DNA from: Ottelia alismoides
Taxonomy: Eukaryota; Streptophyta; Magnoliopsida; Alismatales; Hydrocharitaceae
Assembly (NCBI GenBank): GCA_037367405.1
Contig: JAZKJV010000085.1
Coordinates: 310,001-374,000, forward strand
Reading direction: 5' to 3'
DNA length: 64,000 nucleotides
This document shows positions 10,602-20,892 of the stretch, piece by piece (positions within the stretch are counted from its first letter, which is position 1; each line of letters opens with the position of its first letter). A program made the position numbers and the translations under genes. The notes beneath the pieces were generated by a model. The model was not told the DNA's origin. It saw only the letters and a list, made by a program, of their open reading frames with translations, and made no database searches.

Positions 10602-13600
10602 AATGAGATTGCTCTCGTGGAACGTTCGGGGCTATGGTGTTGGATTGGAGAATTGACGTGGCATGTTTTCAAGAGACCAAGATTGATTCGTGGGATGATG
10701 TGAGATGGGATTCTGTGTCGGGCCCTCGTCTCACGAAGTTATGTGTGAGTGTTGGCTGAGGGCAGTGTTGGGGGCGTCGTGGTTGCAAGGATTGGGAGTT
10801 TATTTGACATGGTGAGGGATGTGTGTTCGGTGCACTTAGTCACGGTGATTCTACGCATTAAGGTTGATCGATCGCTTTGTGCTAACTTTGATGTATGATG
10901 TCTCCGGGTGGCTCGCAGAACATTGTCGCTTGGGCTGAGCTAAGGACCAACAGGGAGGGATTCGTGGATGTGGCTTGGGTGGTTGGTGGTGATTTCAACG
11001 TCACGCTCTTTGCGAATGAGAAACCTGGGGGAAGGGCGTGCGATCCTGGCTTTGGCCCCTTCTCGGAGGCAATTGTGGATCTGTGTTTAAGAGGTGGCCG
11101 ACTCAATAAACTACAGGGTATACCTGAGGAGCTCCTCTTCTAGATCTTGTATTGACAGGTTTCTCCTATCGATAGAGGCCATGGGGGATGTTCGGATTGG
11201 CGGTTGTTACATCACTTCCTAGGTCAAGATCGGATCATACACCCATATGCTTGGATATGTGCTCAGGCAGGGGCGCATCATCCTACCTCAGGTTTAAAAG
11301 AAGCTGGATGCTGGAGGATGGCTTCCGCGATCTCGTAACTTCTTTTTGGAGAAGCCAGGTTTTTGAGGGGTCGGCAATGGTGATCTTTGCAACTAAGTTG
11401 TCGGATCTACATCCTGCTGGAATTTAGGAAGGTTTCTAGAGCCGAGCGGGATTTCAAAAGGACACAGGCTCAGGTGAAGATATCAAAATTGGACTCACTA
11501 GAGGATGTCAGAGACCTGGATGAGGAGATCCTCAATCGCGCGTGGGGCAGAAGGTTCTGGAGGAAGAGGATAGGATGAGGGAGGTCGAATGGAGACAAAG
11601 GTCGAGAATGAAATGGTTGAGGGAAGGTGACACAAATACCCAGTTTTTCCATGCAGGGGCAAATGGGAGGAGGCGCAACCTCATTCACTCGATTGATGTA
11701 GGGGGGAGGAAGTTCAAGGTGAGGTGGAGATCACGAGGGCTGCCACGTGTTATTTCAAGTCCATGACTAGGGGAGCCCCTCATATGGCTTTACGTGGTAG
11801 GGCCTTGGGGTGACCCCAGTTCCGATGGATGAAGCAGAGCATTAAGTGTGGGGGATGTCCATGATGCACTATCCTCACTCAATCCAGATGGGTGCCCTAG
11901 TCCGAATGGCTTTCCAGTTTGTTTTACAGAGAATTTTGAGAGCTCATTTCTGAGGAGCTCATGGTGATGGTGGGGGAGTTCTTGTACAAGAACAAGGGAT
12001 TTGAGAGGCTCTCCTTCATAGGGATGAAAACGGATACATATATCTTTGAATATCCGCTTACCATATTCAAAAAATTACTAGATACTATCCGAATATTAAT
12101 CGAATACGGATCGAATATGGATATGGGTTATAAAAACTATCAGATACGGATACGGATATGGTAATGGCTTGAATATCCGGATCTGGGATCCGAATATCCG
12201 AATACAACATTTAATATTATTTTTATCTACAACCCCATGTTATTATATTAGTATTATATATTATATAATACAATATATTAATGATATTAATAAACTTCCG
12301 TTTGTTTGGGGATGAGCACGGATAAATTTATGAAACCTTATCCCCTTTTTTGCTTCCAATCAAAAGGGTAGGTCACCTCGATGCTTTTCTTTTGTCATGA
12401 AACAACTTATTTATATTTCATTGACAATTTTTTAAATCATTATGAACTTTGATAAAATTCAGTTCGTGTTTGTGTGCAATCTTTATTCGATCTGTATTCG
12501 AACTCCATGTTTATTAGATCCATATTTGAATTAACTCTTTATTCGATTCATGTTTGGATTGGCTCTTTATTCGATCCGTATTCGAGTCCGCTCTTTATTC
12601 GATCAGTATTCGGATTCGACAAATATCCAATTCGAGTTCGTATCCGTATTTTAAGGATATGGTTCCCTTAATGGATAACCGAATTGTATCTGCATCCGTA
12701 TTTGTATTCGATAGAGATGAAGCGGATATGGATATGGAAATAGGCATATCCGATCCATTTCCATCCCTACTCCATCTTCCTGCTCCCTGAGAAGGAAGGT
12801 ACGTCCAGAGTAGAGGACTTCCGACTCATTGCTCTGTAAAATGTGATCTATTTGATCCCGACCAAGTCACTCGCTAATCAATTGAAGAGTGTCCTGAGCG
12901 AGACTATTTCCCTGGCGCAGAGTGCTTTCCTTCTGGTAGGCAGTTGTTGGATAGCGTGGTGTTAGCTTCGGAGATTGTGGCAGCCTGGCGCAGGTGCAAG
13001 ACTAAAGGTGTCCTTTGGAAGGTGGATTTTTAAGTCCTATGGTTGTGAGCACTGGCATTTCATCTGGGCTTCTTGCACAAGCGTGGTTTCCCCAATAGAT
13101 GGATCACTTGGATGAAAATGCACATCACTACTACGTCTTGTGCAATACAGGTGAACGGACAGCTAAGGGGTGACTTTCTCCAGCCACAACGTGGCGTCCA
13201 ACAAAGCTGCCCTCTAGCATTGCTGCTTTTAGTACTTGTGTCGGATGCCTTGACGATCATGGTGGATCCGAGGTCTCAAAGAGATGAACAAGGCTCTTCT
13301 GTGCAAGTGGTTTACCCGTATTTGGGATGACTGTGGCAGTTTGGTTTGCACCTTTCTCCATAGGATTAATGGGGTGGGGCATCTTTCCCAACTCTAATGA
13401 CCCGGGTCTTGCTCCATCCTTCTTTTGGAGAGGTATCTGTGATCTGGCGCAGAAGATTCGCCCATTATTGCGGCCGATTTGGGGGACGGATCGTGTCTTC
13501 GATTTTGACTAGATGATTGGTTCGAAGGTGGTGTTCTGGGTGAGCATTTTTCGCAGCTAATGGCCCTTGCTACGAATCCGGGTGCACGAGTGGTTGAGGT

Positions 13601-14042
13601 GTGGGACAAACACGGCTTCTTCCCATTCTTCTTTTTTGACCTCTCGGACCAAAGAGTGGAGGATCTTGTGTGGTTATTGGAGACCTTGGAAAGTGTGGTA
13701 GGGCCCACTGAGGGTAGAGACCACTGGTGTTGGTAGGATGGAAGTTTTTCGGTTGGGAAATCTTACAAGGTCTTAAAAAGGCCCCATGCTTATGACCCGA
13801 GAGGCCTGGTGGTGGACTATAGAAGGCTTTAGGGCTAGAAAGTGTTGATACGCATGAAGATATTTCAGTGGCTATGTAGAAGAGGCAGGCTCTTGACAGG
13901 GGACCGGGTTGCACGTTTCTTCGCAAACGCCAATTCATCGTGTCCACAGTGTCTTATGGTAGTGGAGGATGTGGATCACCTGTTCTTCAGGTGCAGGAGC
14001 TCTGCAGAGACTTGGTCCCTCTTTGGGAATCACGTGGTGTGA
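10602..14042 (+). pseudogene. L1 copy 1 ORF2 remnant (endonuclease, RT, zf-RVT)
   Basis: ORF2 would start at MRLLSWNVRG (10602), the usual L1 beginning. Endonuclease landmarks are LSWNVRG, QETKID (about 10672), WVVGGDFNV (about 10980) and RSDHTPICLD (about 11230). The linker has MKWLREGDTNTQFFH (about 11610). RT pieces are LLPEKEGTSRVEDFRLIAL (about 12779) and GVQQSCPLA (about 13195). The sequence then jumps to the MNKALLCKWF block (about 13286), so the F/YADD catalytic motif and surrounding RT are deleted. The zf-RVT motif is CPQCLMVVEDVDHLFFRC at about 13950. Many stops. Confidence 0.8.
12019..12769. mobile_element. hAT-like MITE with subterminal repeats, inserted in L1 copy 1
   Basis: Terminal inverted repeats are TAGGGATGAAAACGGATA on the left and TAGGGATGGAAATGGATC on the right (reverse strand). 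The 8-bp flanks ctccttca (12011-12018) and ctccatct (12770-12777) match at six of eight positions, as expected for an old hAT target duplication. Removing the insert restores the LINE frame (…SIFLLPEKEG). Both subterminal arms carry many copies of ggatatg/cgaatatcc (left) and attcgatc(c)gtattcg (right). hAT transposases bind subterminal motifs of this sort. The centre is AT-rich and non-coding. Confidence 0.75.
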
Positions 14043-14353
14043 TGTGATAATATGGACGACTTCTGGGACTCCATTAGAAAAAATCTGGAGGGCACAAAAA
14101 GGGAATGTTCTGGGTGCTTGGCGGTTCTCTGGGCAATTTGGATTGCCAGGAATGATGTTTTCTGAGGAGACAGAATGTATGGTGAGAATGTACTAACCCA
14201 TGCTAAGGCACTTGCTGAGTCTTGGATGATGTAATCTTTTTAGTCTCATGTTTTCGCCGAAATTCAGCTTGTATACATGTTTTCAATGTGATAAATGGTG
14301 AAGTTTTTTGGAACATGCCTTTATGGTGGAGGCCTCTTTTTTCTTTTAAAAAA

Positions 14354-14779
14354 TGATTTCCCTAATTGACTATGTGAGATAATGAATAACGATCAACATC
14401 AACCTCAAAAGTAGAACACTCCCAACATTGAAATAGGGACAATTTCTCATCTTGTGATATTTGGGGATATCTCATGTTATCATTTGTCACAGTTAAGAGA
14501 ATAAAATTAAACATGAGAAGTGAACAAGGCTCAGAGTGTTGCATTGAATTGGATCTTAGTCATAGGTATTAGTAACGGAAATATTCTATGGTGGATCATC
14601 GTCAAGGTTGCAAAAAGCAGTATGCGGTATTCAGTCGGTATGGTCAGTGATTACTAATTAAATGATATGCGGGAGTTTAAACGGAAATTAAACGGGTTAT
14701 GCGGTTTTACATTTTTAATTAATAAAAAATTATTACATATATATAATAAATAAAAGTATACATAAATAAGAACTCATAT
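14354..14779. other. AT-rich spacer between two LINEs
   Basis: About 430 bp of AT-rich non-coding sequence between the tail of L1 copy 1 and the truncated start of L1 copy 2. No ends or motifs recognised. Confidence 0.5.
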
Positions 14780-17448
14780 AACTTGGTTGGTGGGTGGCTC
14801 GATTGTCGCTTGGAATGACTCATATAACTTGACTGTGGAAGTAAACAACACTTATGCTATCTTGATTTTACTGCAGGATAATTGTGTGGATGTCACGTTA
14901 TTCTCCTGCACTTATGGCCCTACAGATCTGTTTTTAAGGGGGGGGCTTTGGGAGGAACTCCGAGAAGTTAGGGAGCTTTATCCGAGTGTGGTGTGGCTCG
15001 TTAGAGGGACTTCATTGTCTTCTTAATATCTTCAGATCATCTACGGCTACGAAGAGGACAATACCCTAGGTTACGAGATTTACCGAGATGATATTAGGTT
15101 TACATATGGAAGTGGGATCGATCACTTTCTCACGGTGACAGAGCTACTGGACTTGTTTCCACATTGTTGGTTTCCGCACAGTCACGATCTAGATCTGATC
15201 ACACTCTGCTAGTTTGGGATTCAGGTGGGGGGTGTTACCCTGCTCTTTCCTCAAATTTGAGAGAGCTTGGATGTTGGAAGATGGCTTCAGAGAATTGGTC
15301 GTCAAGCATTAGCTCTCTTATGAGTTCTCGTGTTCAGCAACGTTAAAATTGGTTCATAAATTGAACTCATTGTGAAAGAAGCTTTGCATGCTTAAGAAGG
15401 AACTTGGGGAGGCAAGAAGGCTCCGTCGTGTTGTATCGGAGACCAAGATCCTGAGGTTGGACAAGGAAGAGGATGATAGAGATATGGGGCAAGATGAGCT
15501 GAAGCTGAGAATGGAGTCCATGAAAATCATTTGGAGGATAAAAAAACAAGTGGTTGAGTGGATACAGAGATCCAAGATGAAGTGGCTAAAGAAGGGATAT
15601 GCTAACTCAAAGCTTTTCCACATGTTGAAAGTAGAAGACGGCGTCAAAACTTGATTCAAGATGTGGTTGTGGATGGCAAGCGAATCAAGGGTGATATAGA
15701 GATTAGCAAGAAACATGTGTCATTTTTTAGCGATCTCACTCATAGAATCGGAGATCGCTAGTGGAGATGATTTGGCACCGGGCCCCCATCCCTTTCAAAC
15801 TAATAGACCGGCATGTTGATCCAGAGTTTTTCACCGATGGAGGTGAAATCGGTTGTGTTGAATTTGAATGCAGATGGTGTGCTTGGCCCTGATGGATTAT
15901 CACCTTATCAAACTTCTTTTACCGAGAATCTTGGGAAGTTGTAGGACCTGATATAATGGTTGTAATCGAAGAGTCCACATCGAGCGATGCTAGATTTCAC
16001 ATAATCAATGGGTGATTCTTGTTCTCCTTCCAAAGAAGGCGGCATCTGAGGGAGTAGAGGATTTTCGACCGACAACGTTGTCCAATGCAATCTATCTTAT
16101 TGCGGATAAAGCACTTGCCAACAAAGTCAATGTGGTCCTAGGTACTGTTATCTCTCATGCTCAATCCACCTTCATCCCACGAAGGCAAATTGGAAACGGC
16201 TTGGTTATGGCGACAGAGATTATTGCAAATTGGAGAAGGTGTAGTTCCCATGGACTCTTGTAGAAGGTTGATTTTTCTAAAGCATGTGAATAGTAGATGG
16301 GTAATTCTTAAGATTTGCACTAACGAACGAGGCTTCCCAGATATATGCATCTCATCGATAAAGCGATGTGGTACCATGGTTTCGTACTATGTGCTTGTGA
16401 ATGGGCGACCAGAGGGTGGCTTCTTTCAATCATAGCAGGGAGCTCGACAAGGCTGCCTGCTTGCACCTCATTTGTCCATTCTTGTCACAGATGTTTTGGC
16501 TTGTATAATGTCTTGTGTAGTTTAGCAAGGAGTCGCTGCAAGATGCATGTGTGTAGATATCTCTATTCCATTACTGCATTAGGCAGATGATACCATCCTT
16601 TTTGTTGAAGCCTGAAGAGGGTAATGAAGTTGTGGGTAATGCCACGGTGTTGGAGATTTTTGGCAAGCTCTCAGGCCTTAGAATCAACAGACAAAAGTCA
16701 ATGGTTATTCCTTTTAATTTTCCCTGAAGCAGATGCATTGGCTTGTTGTTTGGAGTTGGAGATGGAATGTGGGACTCTCCCTATCCGCTACTTAGGACTT
16801 ATGCTGACATGTGGGAGATTGTGAATGTCAGACTGGCTCCCTATCATTGAAAATTGAAGAGAAAGTTGTCGAGATGGAAGGCATCTCTGCTCTCCCATGG
16901 TGGGCAATTGGTACTTGTGAATGTCGTACTTGTGGCGACCTGATTCTTCATATCCTCCAAGCTTCTTTCTGTCAGAATTGAGACGGACATGAGAGGGTTC
17001 TTGTAGGAAAAGTCAAGTCAAAATATGGATGGCATCCATCAGCTAGAGATCATGAACAGGGCCCTACTCTTGAAGTGGATTGCTCGAATTTGAGGAAGCG
17101 GTAAAGATCTTTGTTGCATGCTCATTTGTGGTATTTATGGGGTCCAAGTCCAGCATCGCCCATTCTTTTACACATATGTTCTCTGGAAGGGTATTTGCTC
17201 CATGTTGCCAGAGTCACGTGATATGTTCAAGCTAGTTTTAGGTGATGATTGCTCTTTTATGCTATGGAAGGATGATTGGACAAGGGAGGAAGCATTGAAT
17301 TCCATGTTCCTATGTTTGATTGCTTTGTCTACAAAGCATGTTGTACGAGTTGTAGACTCTTGGTCAGATGATGCTTGGTTACCGACCTTTAGTGGGATGT
17401 TTTCAGATCAGAGAGTGACTAATTTCGGGATCTACAAGTAATACTATG

Positions 17449-17940
17449 TGATGCAGCGTGACCCCAAATTATAGGGTCACATTTATTTAATTAAATAATA
17501 ATCAATTTTATTTACGTTTTTAGCAGTCGTATTGGTCTAATTAAATAATTGAGATCGTCTGTGATCTCAACGTTTATTTCGTAGAGTCTAAATGTAATTC
17601 TGGTCAATTAAATAATTTAGAGTCCAATTAAGGTAGTTAGAGGTCAATTAGGATTAAATTAGTTGTTAATTTGAGTTATTTACTATTTTTGTAAACCCTC
17701 TCTCCTATATAAAGAGAGGGTAGCCCATTGTTTTAGTCAGTGAATTATAAATCAAAATTGAGATTTTATCTCCCTCTCCCTTGTCTCTTTCTCTCTCCTC
17801 GTGATCTTCACGTTCTTCCTTTCAACCCCGCGCATTCCGGCGTGTTCTTCTTCTCTACCCCTCTCGTTCTTCTACCAAATATCCACCATAAAATAAAATA
17901 TTATTATTTTTTCGTCTACGCCGATTTCGAATTTGCATCA
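17449..17940 (+). repeat. Element D 5' LTR
   Basis: 492 bp, TG…CA. A TATA-type promoter (cctatataaagagaggg) lies at 17703-17719, placing U3 to its left and R/U5 (CT-rich) to its right. The left half is AT-rich with repeated aattaaataa phrases. Confidence 0.93.
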
Positions 17941-17942
17941 TT

Positions 17943-17954
17943 TGGTATCAGAGC
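17943..17954 (+). promoter_or_regulatory. Element D primer binding site (initiator Met-tRNA)
   Basis: TGGTATCAGAGC, complementary to the 3' end of plant initiator Met-tRNA, two bases after the LTR. The ORF's ATG starts at the very next base. Confidence 0.92.
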
Positions 17955-18488
17955 ATGGATTTCGAATCGTTCCTACGATTCGACGATCCAATCGACTATT
18001 GGTGTGCGAAGTTCGGTCTCCGTCGCCCATCTCGTGATCCGCATCGCTTAAAGAAGTTCCATCAGCGTCTTATCTCATGCATCAAGGTGCACGCATGGTT
18101 GGACGCTCAAATCGACGAAGATTCACCGGTCGACAACCAAAATCTGAACATTGTACCTGCAGTTCAAGTCGAAGTCAGCCATGAAAATGAAGGTATTCTC
18201 AGTCCTAATATCGATTTTTGTGATACAATCGTTGAACAAGACAAGGAGGACATAGGACCAACATTTGATGAAGACCCTACGGAGGAAACTTATGAAATAG
18301 TCAATTTCCGTGAGGCCGCAGTTACTGTCCAGACGATTTCAGACCTGCAAACGCCACCGGAACTCCGCCATCTACAACCCTTCCGCAGGTTCCCGAGGCC
18401 GCCCAGAGCGCCGCTGCCCTATCGGCAGTCCCTCCCGCATATCCGACGACCCCAGTCCCGTCCCCAGCATCGCCGGAGCCGACCCTAA
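17955..18488 (+). CDS. Element D ORF, unknown (gag-like position)
   Basis: 177 codons starting at the ATG directly abutting the primer binding site. I do not recognise the protein. The N-terminal ~50 residues are mixed charged and aromatic (MDFESFLRFDDPIDYW, then a basic KKFHQRLISC stretch). Residues ~55-115 are strongly acidic (Asp/Glu-rich). From about residue 130 the frame enters a GC-rich Pro/Arg-rich region and ends. Position and the acidic-to-basic pattern suggest a gag-like protein, but there is no zinc knuckle and no match I can name. The frame is undisturbed despite the surrounding decay. Confidence 0.6.
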   Translation: MDFESFLRFDDPIDYWCAKFGLRRPSRDPHRLKKFHQRLISCIKVHAWLDAQIDEDSPVDNQNLNIVPAVQVEVSHENEGILSPNIDFCDTIVEQDKEDIGPTFDEDPTEETYEIVNFREAAVTVQTISDLQTPPELRHLQPFRRFPRPPRAPLPYRQSLPHIRRPQSRPQHRRSRP

Positions 18489-19587
18489 CTCCCGCACGCC
18501 CCGCCGCACAGGACCCTCTCCTCCTTCCCACCGCCCCGTGCCCCTACCTCCCAGGCCCCAGCGTCAACCCCACCCCAGCCCCGTGCGCCCTCAGGCCACC
18601 AGGACTCGGCGCCATCACCCCAGCGCCGCACCCGCCTCCTCATCGCCTCACCTTCCCCTCACGCCACCTCGCCCAGAACCCAAACCCCCGGCGCCTTCTC
18701 CCCTCCCCACCCCTGAACCCCCTCCCCTCTGTTTATCGCCCCGACCCCCCCGCGCGGTCCCAGCGCCTTACCCGCACCCACCTCAAATTCCCACAGCGCC
18801 TCCCCTCCCCAGTTATCCTCCCCAGAAACCCCACCCTCCGCCCACCACCACACGGCCCTTCCCTCGCCCTTCCGCGCGACACCCCTGGCGACCACTGCCT
18901 CTCCGCCGAGCCGCACCGACCCCACCAGCAGAACCGCCTCCCCACATCGCGCCCTCGAGGAGCCCCCGCGCCGCCTCCGCGTGTTCACCGGCCCCCCGCG
19001 TCTTTAACGCCGCAAGGGCCCCGTGCCCTAACAGACCGTCCGAGATTGAGGGGACCCAAATCCCGGGAAAAAGGGATTGGAATTCAAGTGGGAAAAATTG
19101 CAAAAAATTTTTCCCCAAACCCTCTATTTACAGAAAGATCCAGAACATTAGGGAAAGAGAGAAAGACAAAGGGGTGCGCAAATTGCGCCCACACCCCTGG
19201 CGGCAAGAAATTTTAAAAACAGGGGTTGTTCCTTATCCAAATGAGACTATGGTCTTGGGTTTTCCCTATTTAAGAGCCCCATGGCTTTATTCCCTAGCCA
19301 CATCTCCCCTTCTCCTCTCCTTGTGCCATTGCTTTATTATGGCTTCTTCAAGGACCATATTCTCCATGCCACACCAATTTTTTGAGCATCATGGGGAGAA
19401 GACGACGATCGAGACGACGCCACCGTGCGCACCGCATATGTTTTTCAACCACGGCAGCCGCGCCTCGCCCGCCCGCACATGGGTTCCACCGGTCGCACCC
19501 CACATGTTCTTCCAGAAGACAATTGACGCCGCCGAATCATCCTCCAAGCTTGCAGTTCACGCAATTCGTCAGGAGCCGAATTTTTAA
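18310..19587 (+). CDS. Element D second open frame, proline-rich, doubtful
   Basis: 425 codons in the +1 frame relative to the first ORF, overlapping it by 179 bp and ending just before the polypurine tract. The first 250 residues are dominated by Pro, Arg, Ser and Ala. The last 170 are mixed, with PHMFF twice. In 18350-19060 all three plus frames are open because the DNA is very GC-rich, so the long frame may be a composition effect. A +1 shift joining it to the first ORF is possible but no slippery site is evident. No family recognised. Confidence 0.3.
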   Translation: MRPQLLSRRFQTCKRHRNSAIYNPSAGSRGRPERRCPIGSPSRISDDPSPVPSIAGADPNSRTPRRTGPSPPSHRPVPLPPRPQRQPHPSPVRPQATRTRRHHPSAAPASSSPHLPLTPPRPEPKPPAPSPLPTPEPPPLCLSPRPPRAVPAPYPHPPQIPTAPPLPSYPPQKPHPPPTTTRPFPRPSARHPWRPLPLRRAAPTPPAEPPPHIAPSRSPRAASACSPAPRVFNAARAPCPNRPSEIEGTQIPGKRDWNSSGKNCKKFFPKPSIYRKIQNIREREKDKGVRKLRPHPWRQEILKTGVVPYPNETMVLGFPYLRAPWLYSLATSPLLLSLCHCFIMASSRTIFSMPHQFFEHHGEKTTIETTPPCAPHMFFNHGSRASPARTWVPPVAPHMFFQKTIDAAESSSKLAVHAIRQEPNF

Positions 19588-19599
19588 AGCGGTGGAGAG
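19586..19599 (+). promoter_or_regulatory. Element D polypurine tract
   Basis: AAAGCGGTGGAGAG, purine-rich, ending one base before the 3' LTR. This is the expected primer for plus-strand DNA synthesis. Confidence 0.75.
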
Positions 19600-19600
19600 T

Positions 19601-20092
19601 TGATGCAGCGTGACCCCAAATTATAGGGTCACATTTATTTAATTAAATAATAATCAATTTTATTTACGTTTTTAGCAGTCGTATTGGTCTAATTAAATAA
19701 TTGAGATCGTCTGTGATCTCAACGTTTATTTCGTATAGTCTAAATGTAATTCGGGTCAATTAAATAATTTAGAGTCCAATTAAGGTAGTTAGAGGTCAAT
19801 TATGATTAAATTAGTTGTTAATTTGAGTTATTTACTATTTTTGTAAACCCTCTCTCCTATATAAAGAGAGGGTAGCCCATTGTTTTAGTCAGTGAATTAT
19901 AAATCAAAATTGAGATTTTATCTCCCTCTCCCTTGTCTCTTTCTCTCTCCTCGTGATCTTCACGTTCTTCCTTTCAACCCCGCGCATTCCGGCGTGTTCT
20001 TCTTCTCTACCCCTCTCGTTCTTCTACCAAATATCCACCATAAAATAAAATATTATTATTTTTTTGTCTACGCCAATTTCGAATTTGCATCA
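19601..20092 (+). repeat. Element D 3' LTR
   Basis: 492 bp, same length as the 5' LTR with five substitutions and no indels found by eye. The TATA-type promoter is retained near 19855-19870. Confidence 0.93.
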
Positions 20093-20731
20093 CTATGCCT
20101 CCAACCTGACCCTAGAGGATGAAGAGACCATTGGATTTGGAGTAACGGTGATTTTCATGTGAAAAAGGCATACAAGAGCTTAGACTAGCCTCTAGAACCA
20201 GGACATGGGAACCTGATTAGGGATTGCATATCTATTTGTGGCTTGAAGGTACCGTCTCGTATCAGAGCCTTCGTGTGGCTGATGCGCAGAGGGAGGATTC
20301 TTACGAGAGGATCAATGGGCTAGATTTACTGGTGGTGAGAATGATAGATAACCTCTTTGTGGTGGTGTTTTGGAGTCCATTGACCACCTATTTTTTTATT
20401 GCAAAAGTCAAAAACAATCTGGCATGACCTTGAGATTGACTGGATAAACTGCAGTAACCTTGTAAACTTCTGGAACTATGTCTACAGTGATAGATCTTGG
20501 GCGACTACGGAGTTGCTTCTTCCAATTGCTACCTTATGGGCAGTGTGGTTGTCTCGTAATGGGTTATCTTTTCTTCTAATCATTTTTATGTGGAGAATGT
20601 AATCTTCCATGCCAAGATTCTCCTCGTGTCACGACTCATGTAAGGTATAGGTATCTTTAGCATTTTTCTAATAGATTAATATACATGGGGCGGACACCAT
20701 TGCATGTTTCCCCCTCTTTTGAATAAAAAAA

Positions 20732-20892
20732 TGATACCAAGTAAAGAATTGTGCGAGAAAAACTTAAATAGAATAGTCTACCCTAGGTCTCCTTATAGGT
20801 GGAGTCCTAGAGTTAGGGTTAACACGAGATAGTCACCATATAAAAGAAAAGGCAAGTGTACCCCTAAAGGTCAAACACAATATATTTTAACA
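20732..20892 (-). repeat. Solo LTR, same family as the Copia LTR at 7173
   Basis: 161 bp with TG…CA-type ends, alignable along its length to the LTR at 7173-7336 (shared agaattg, ggtggagtcct, gttagggtt, accatata, ggcaagtgt). Nothing Copia-like lies beside it, so it is probably a solo LTR. It sits directly in the A-rich tail of L1 copy 2. Flanks aaaaa/ataaa match at four of five positions. Confidence 0.6.

Larger units (their letters stand above)
8215..14353 (+). mobile_element. L1 LINE copy 1 (near full length, degenerate)
   Basis: Layout in order: GC-rich 5' region with tandem repeats (8215-8545), ORF1 with CCHC-like knuckles, ORF2 with endonuclease, linker, RT and zf-RVT, then a 3' UTR ending in a short A-rich tail (14348-14353). 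A 751-bp hAT-like MITE interrupts ORF2 at 12019. Stops and frameshifts run throughout, and an internal deletion removes the RT catalytic region, so the copy is dead. It sits in the long intron of the minus-strand CGLD27 copy, in antisense orientation. Confidence 0.8.
17449..20092 (+). mobile_element. Element D: young non-autonomous LTR retrotransposon with an unrecognised ORF
   Basis: Two 492-bp direct repeats (17449-17940 and 19601-20092) start TG, end CA and are flanked by perfect 5-bp target duplications, ctatg (17444-17448 and 20093-20097). The 1,660-bp interior has an iMet-tRNA primer binding site and a polypurine tract but no protease, integrase, RT or RNase H, so the element needs enzymes from elsewhere. 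By eye the LTRs differ at five positions (about 1%), making this the youngest insertion in the window. Superfamily (Copia or Gypsy) cannot be assigned without pol. It sits inside L1 copy 2, which sits inside the CGLD27 intron. Confidence 0.93.
14780..20731 (+). mobile_element. L1 LINE copy 2 (5'-truncated, split by an LTR element)
   Basis: Begins abruptly inside the endonuclease (GGSIVAWNDS). Landmarks: RSRSDHTLLVWDS (about 15190), the linker MKWLKKGYANSKLFHML (about 15578), the RT start VLLPKKAASEGVEDFRPTTL (about 16020), FIPRRQIGNGLVMA (about 16170), and ADDTILFVEA (about 16578), where the residue before ADD is a stop codon. A distal region LWKDDWTREEA (about 17264) follows. The LTR element at 17449-20092 splits it. 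After it the LINE resumes with FHVKKAYKSL, VPSRIRAFVWLMRRGR and a zf-RVT remnant, and ends in a short A-rich tail (20725-20731). Numerous stops. Confidence 0.78.
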
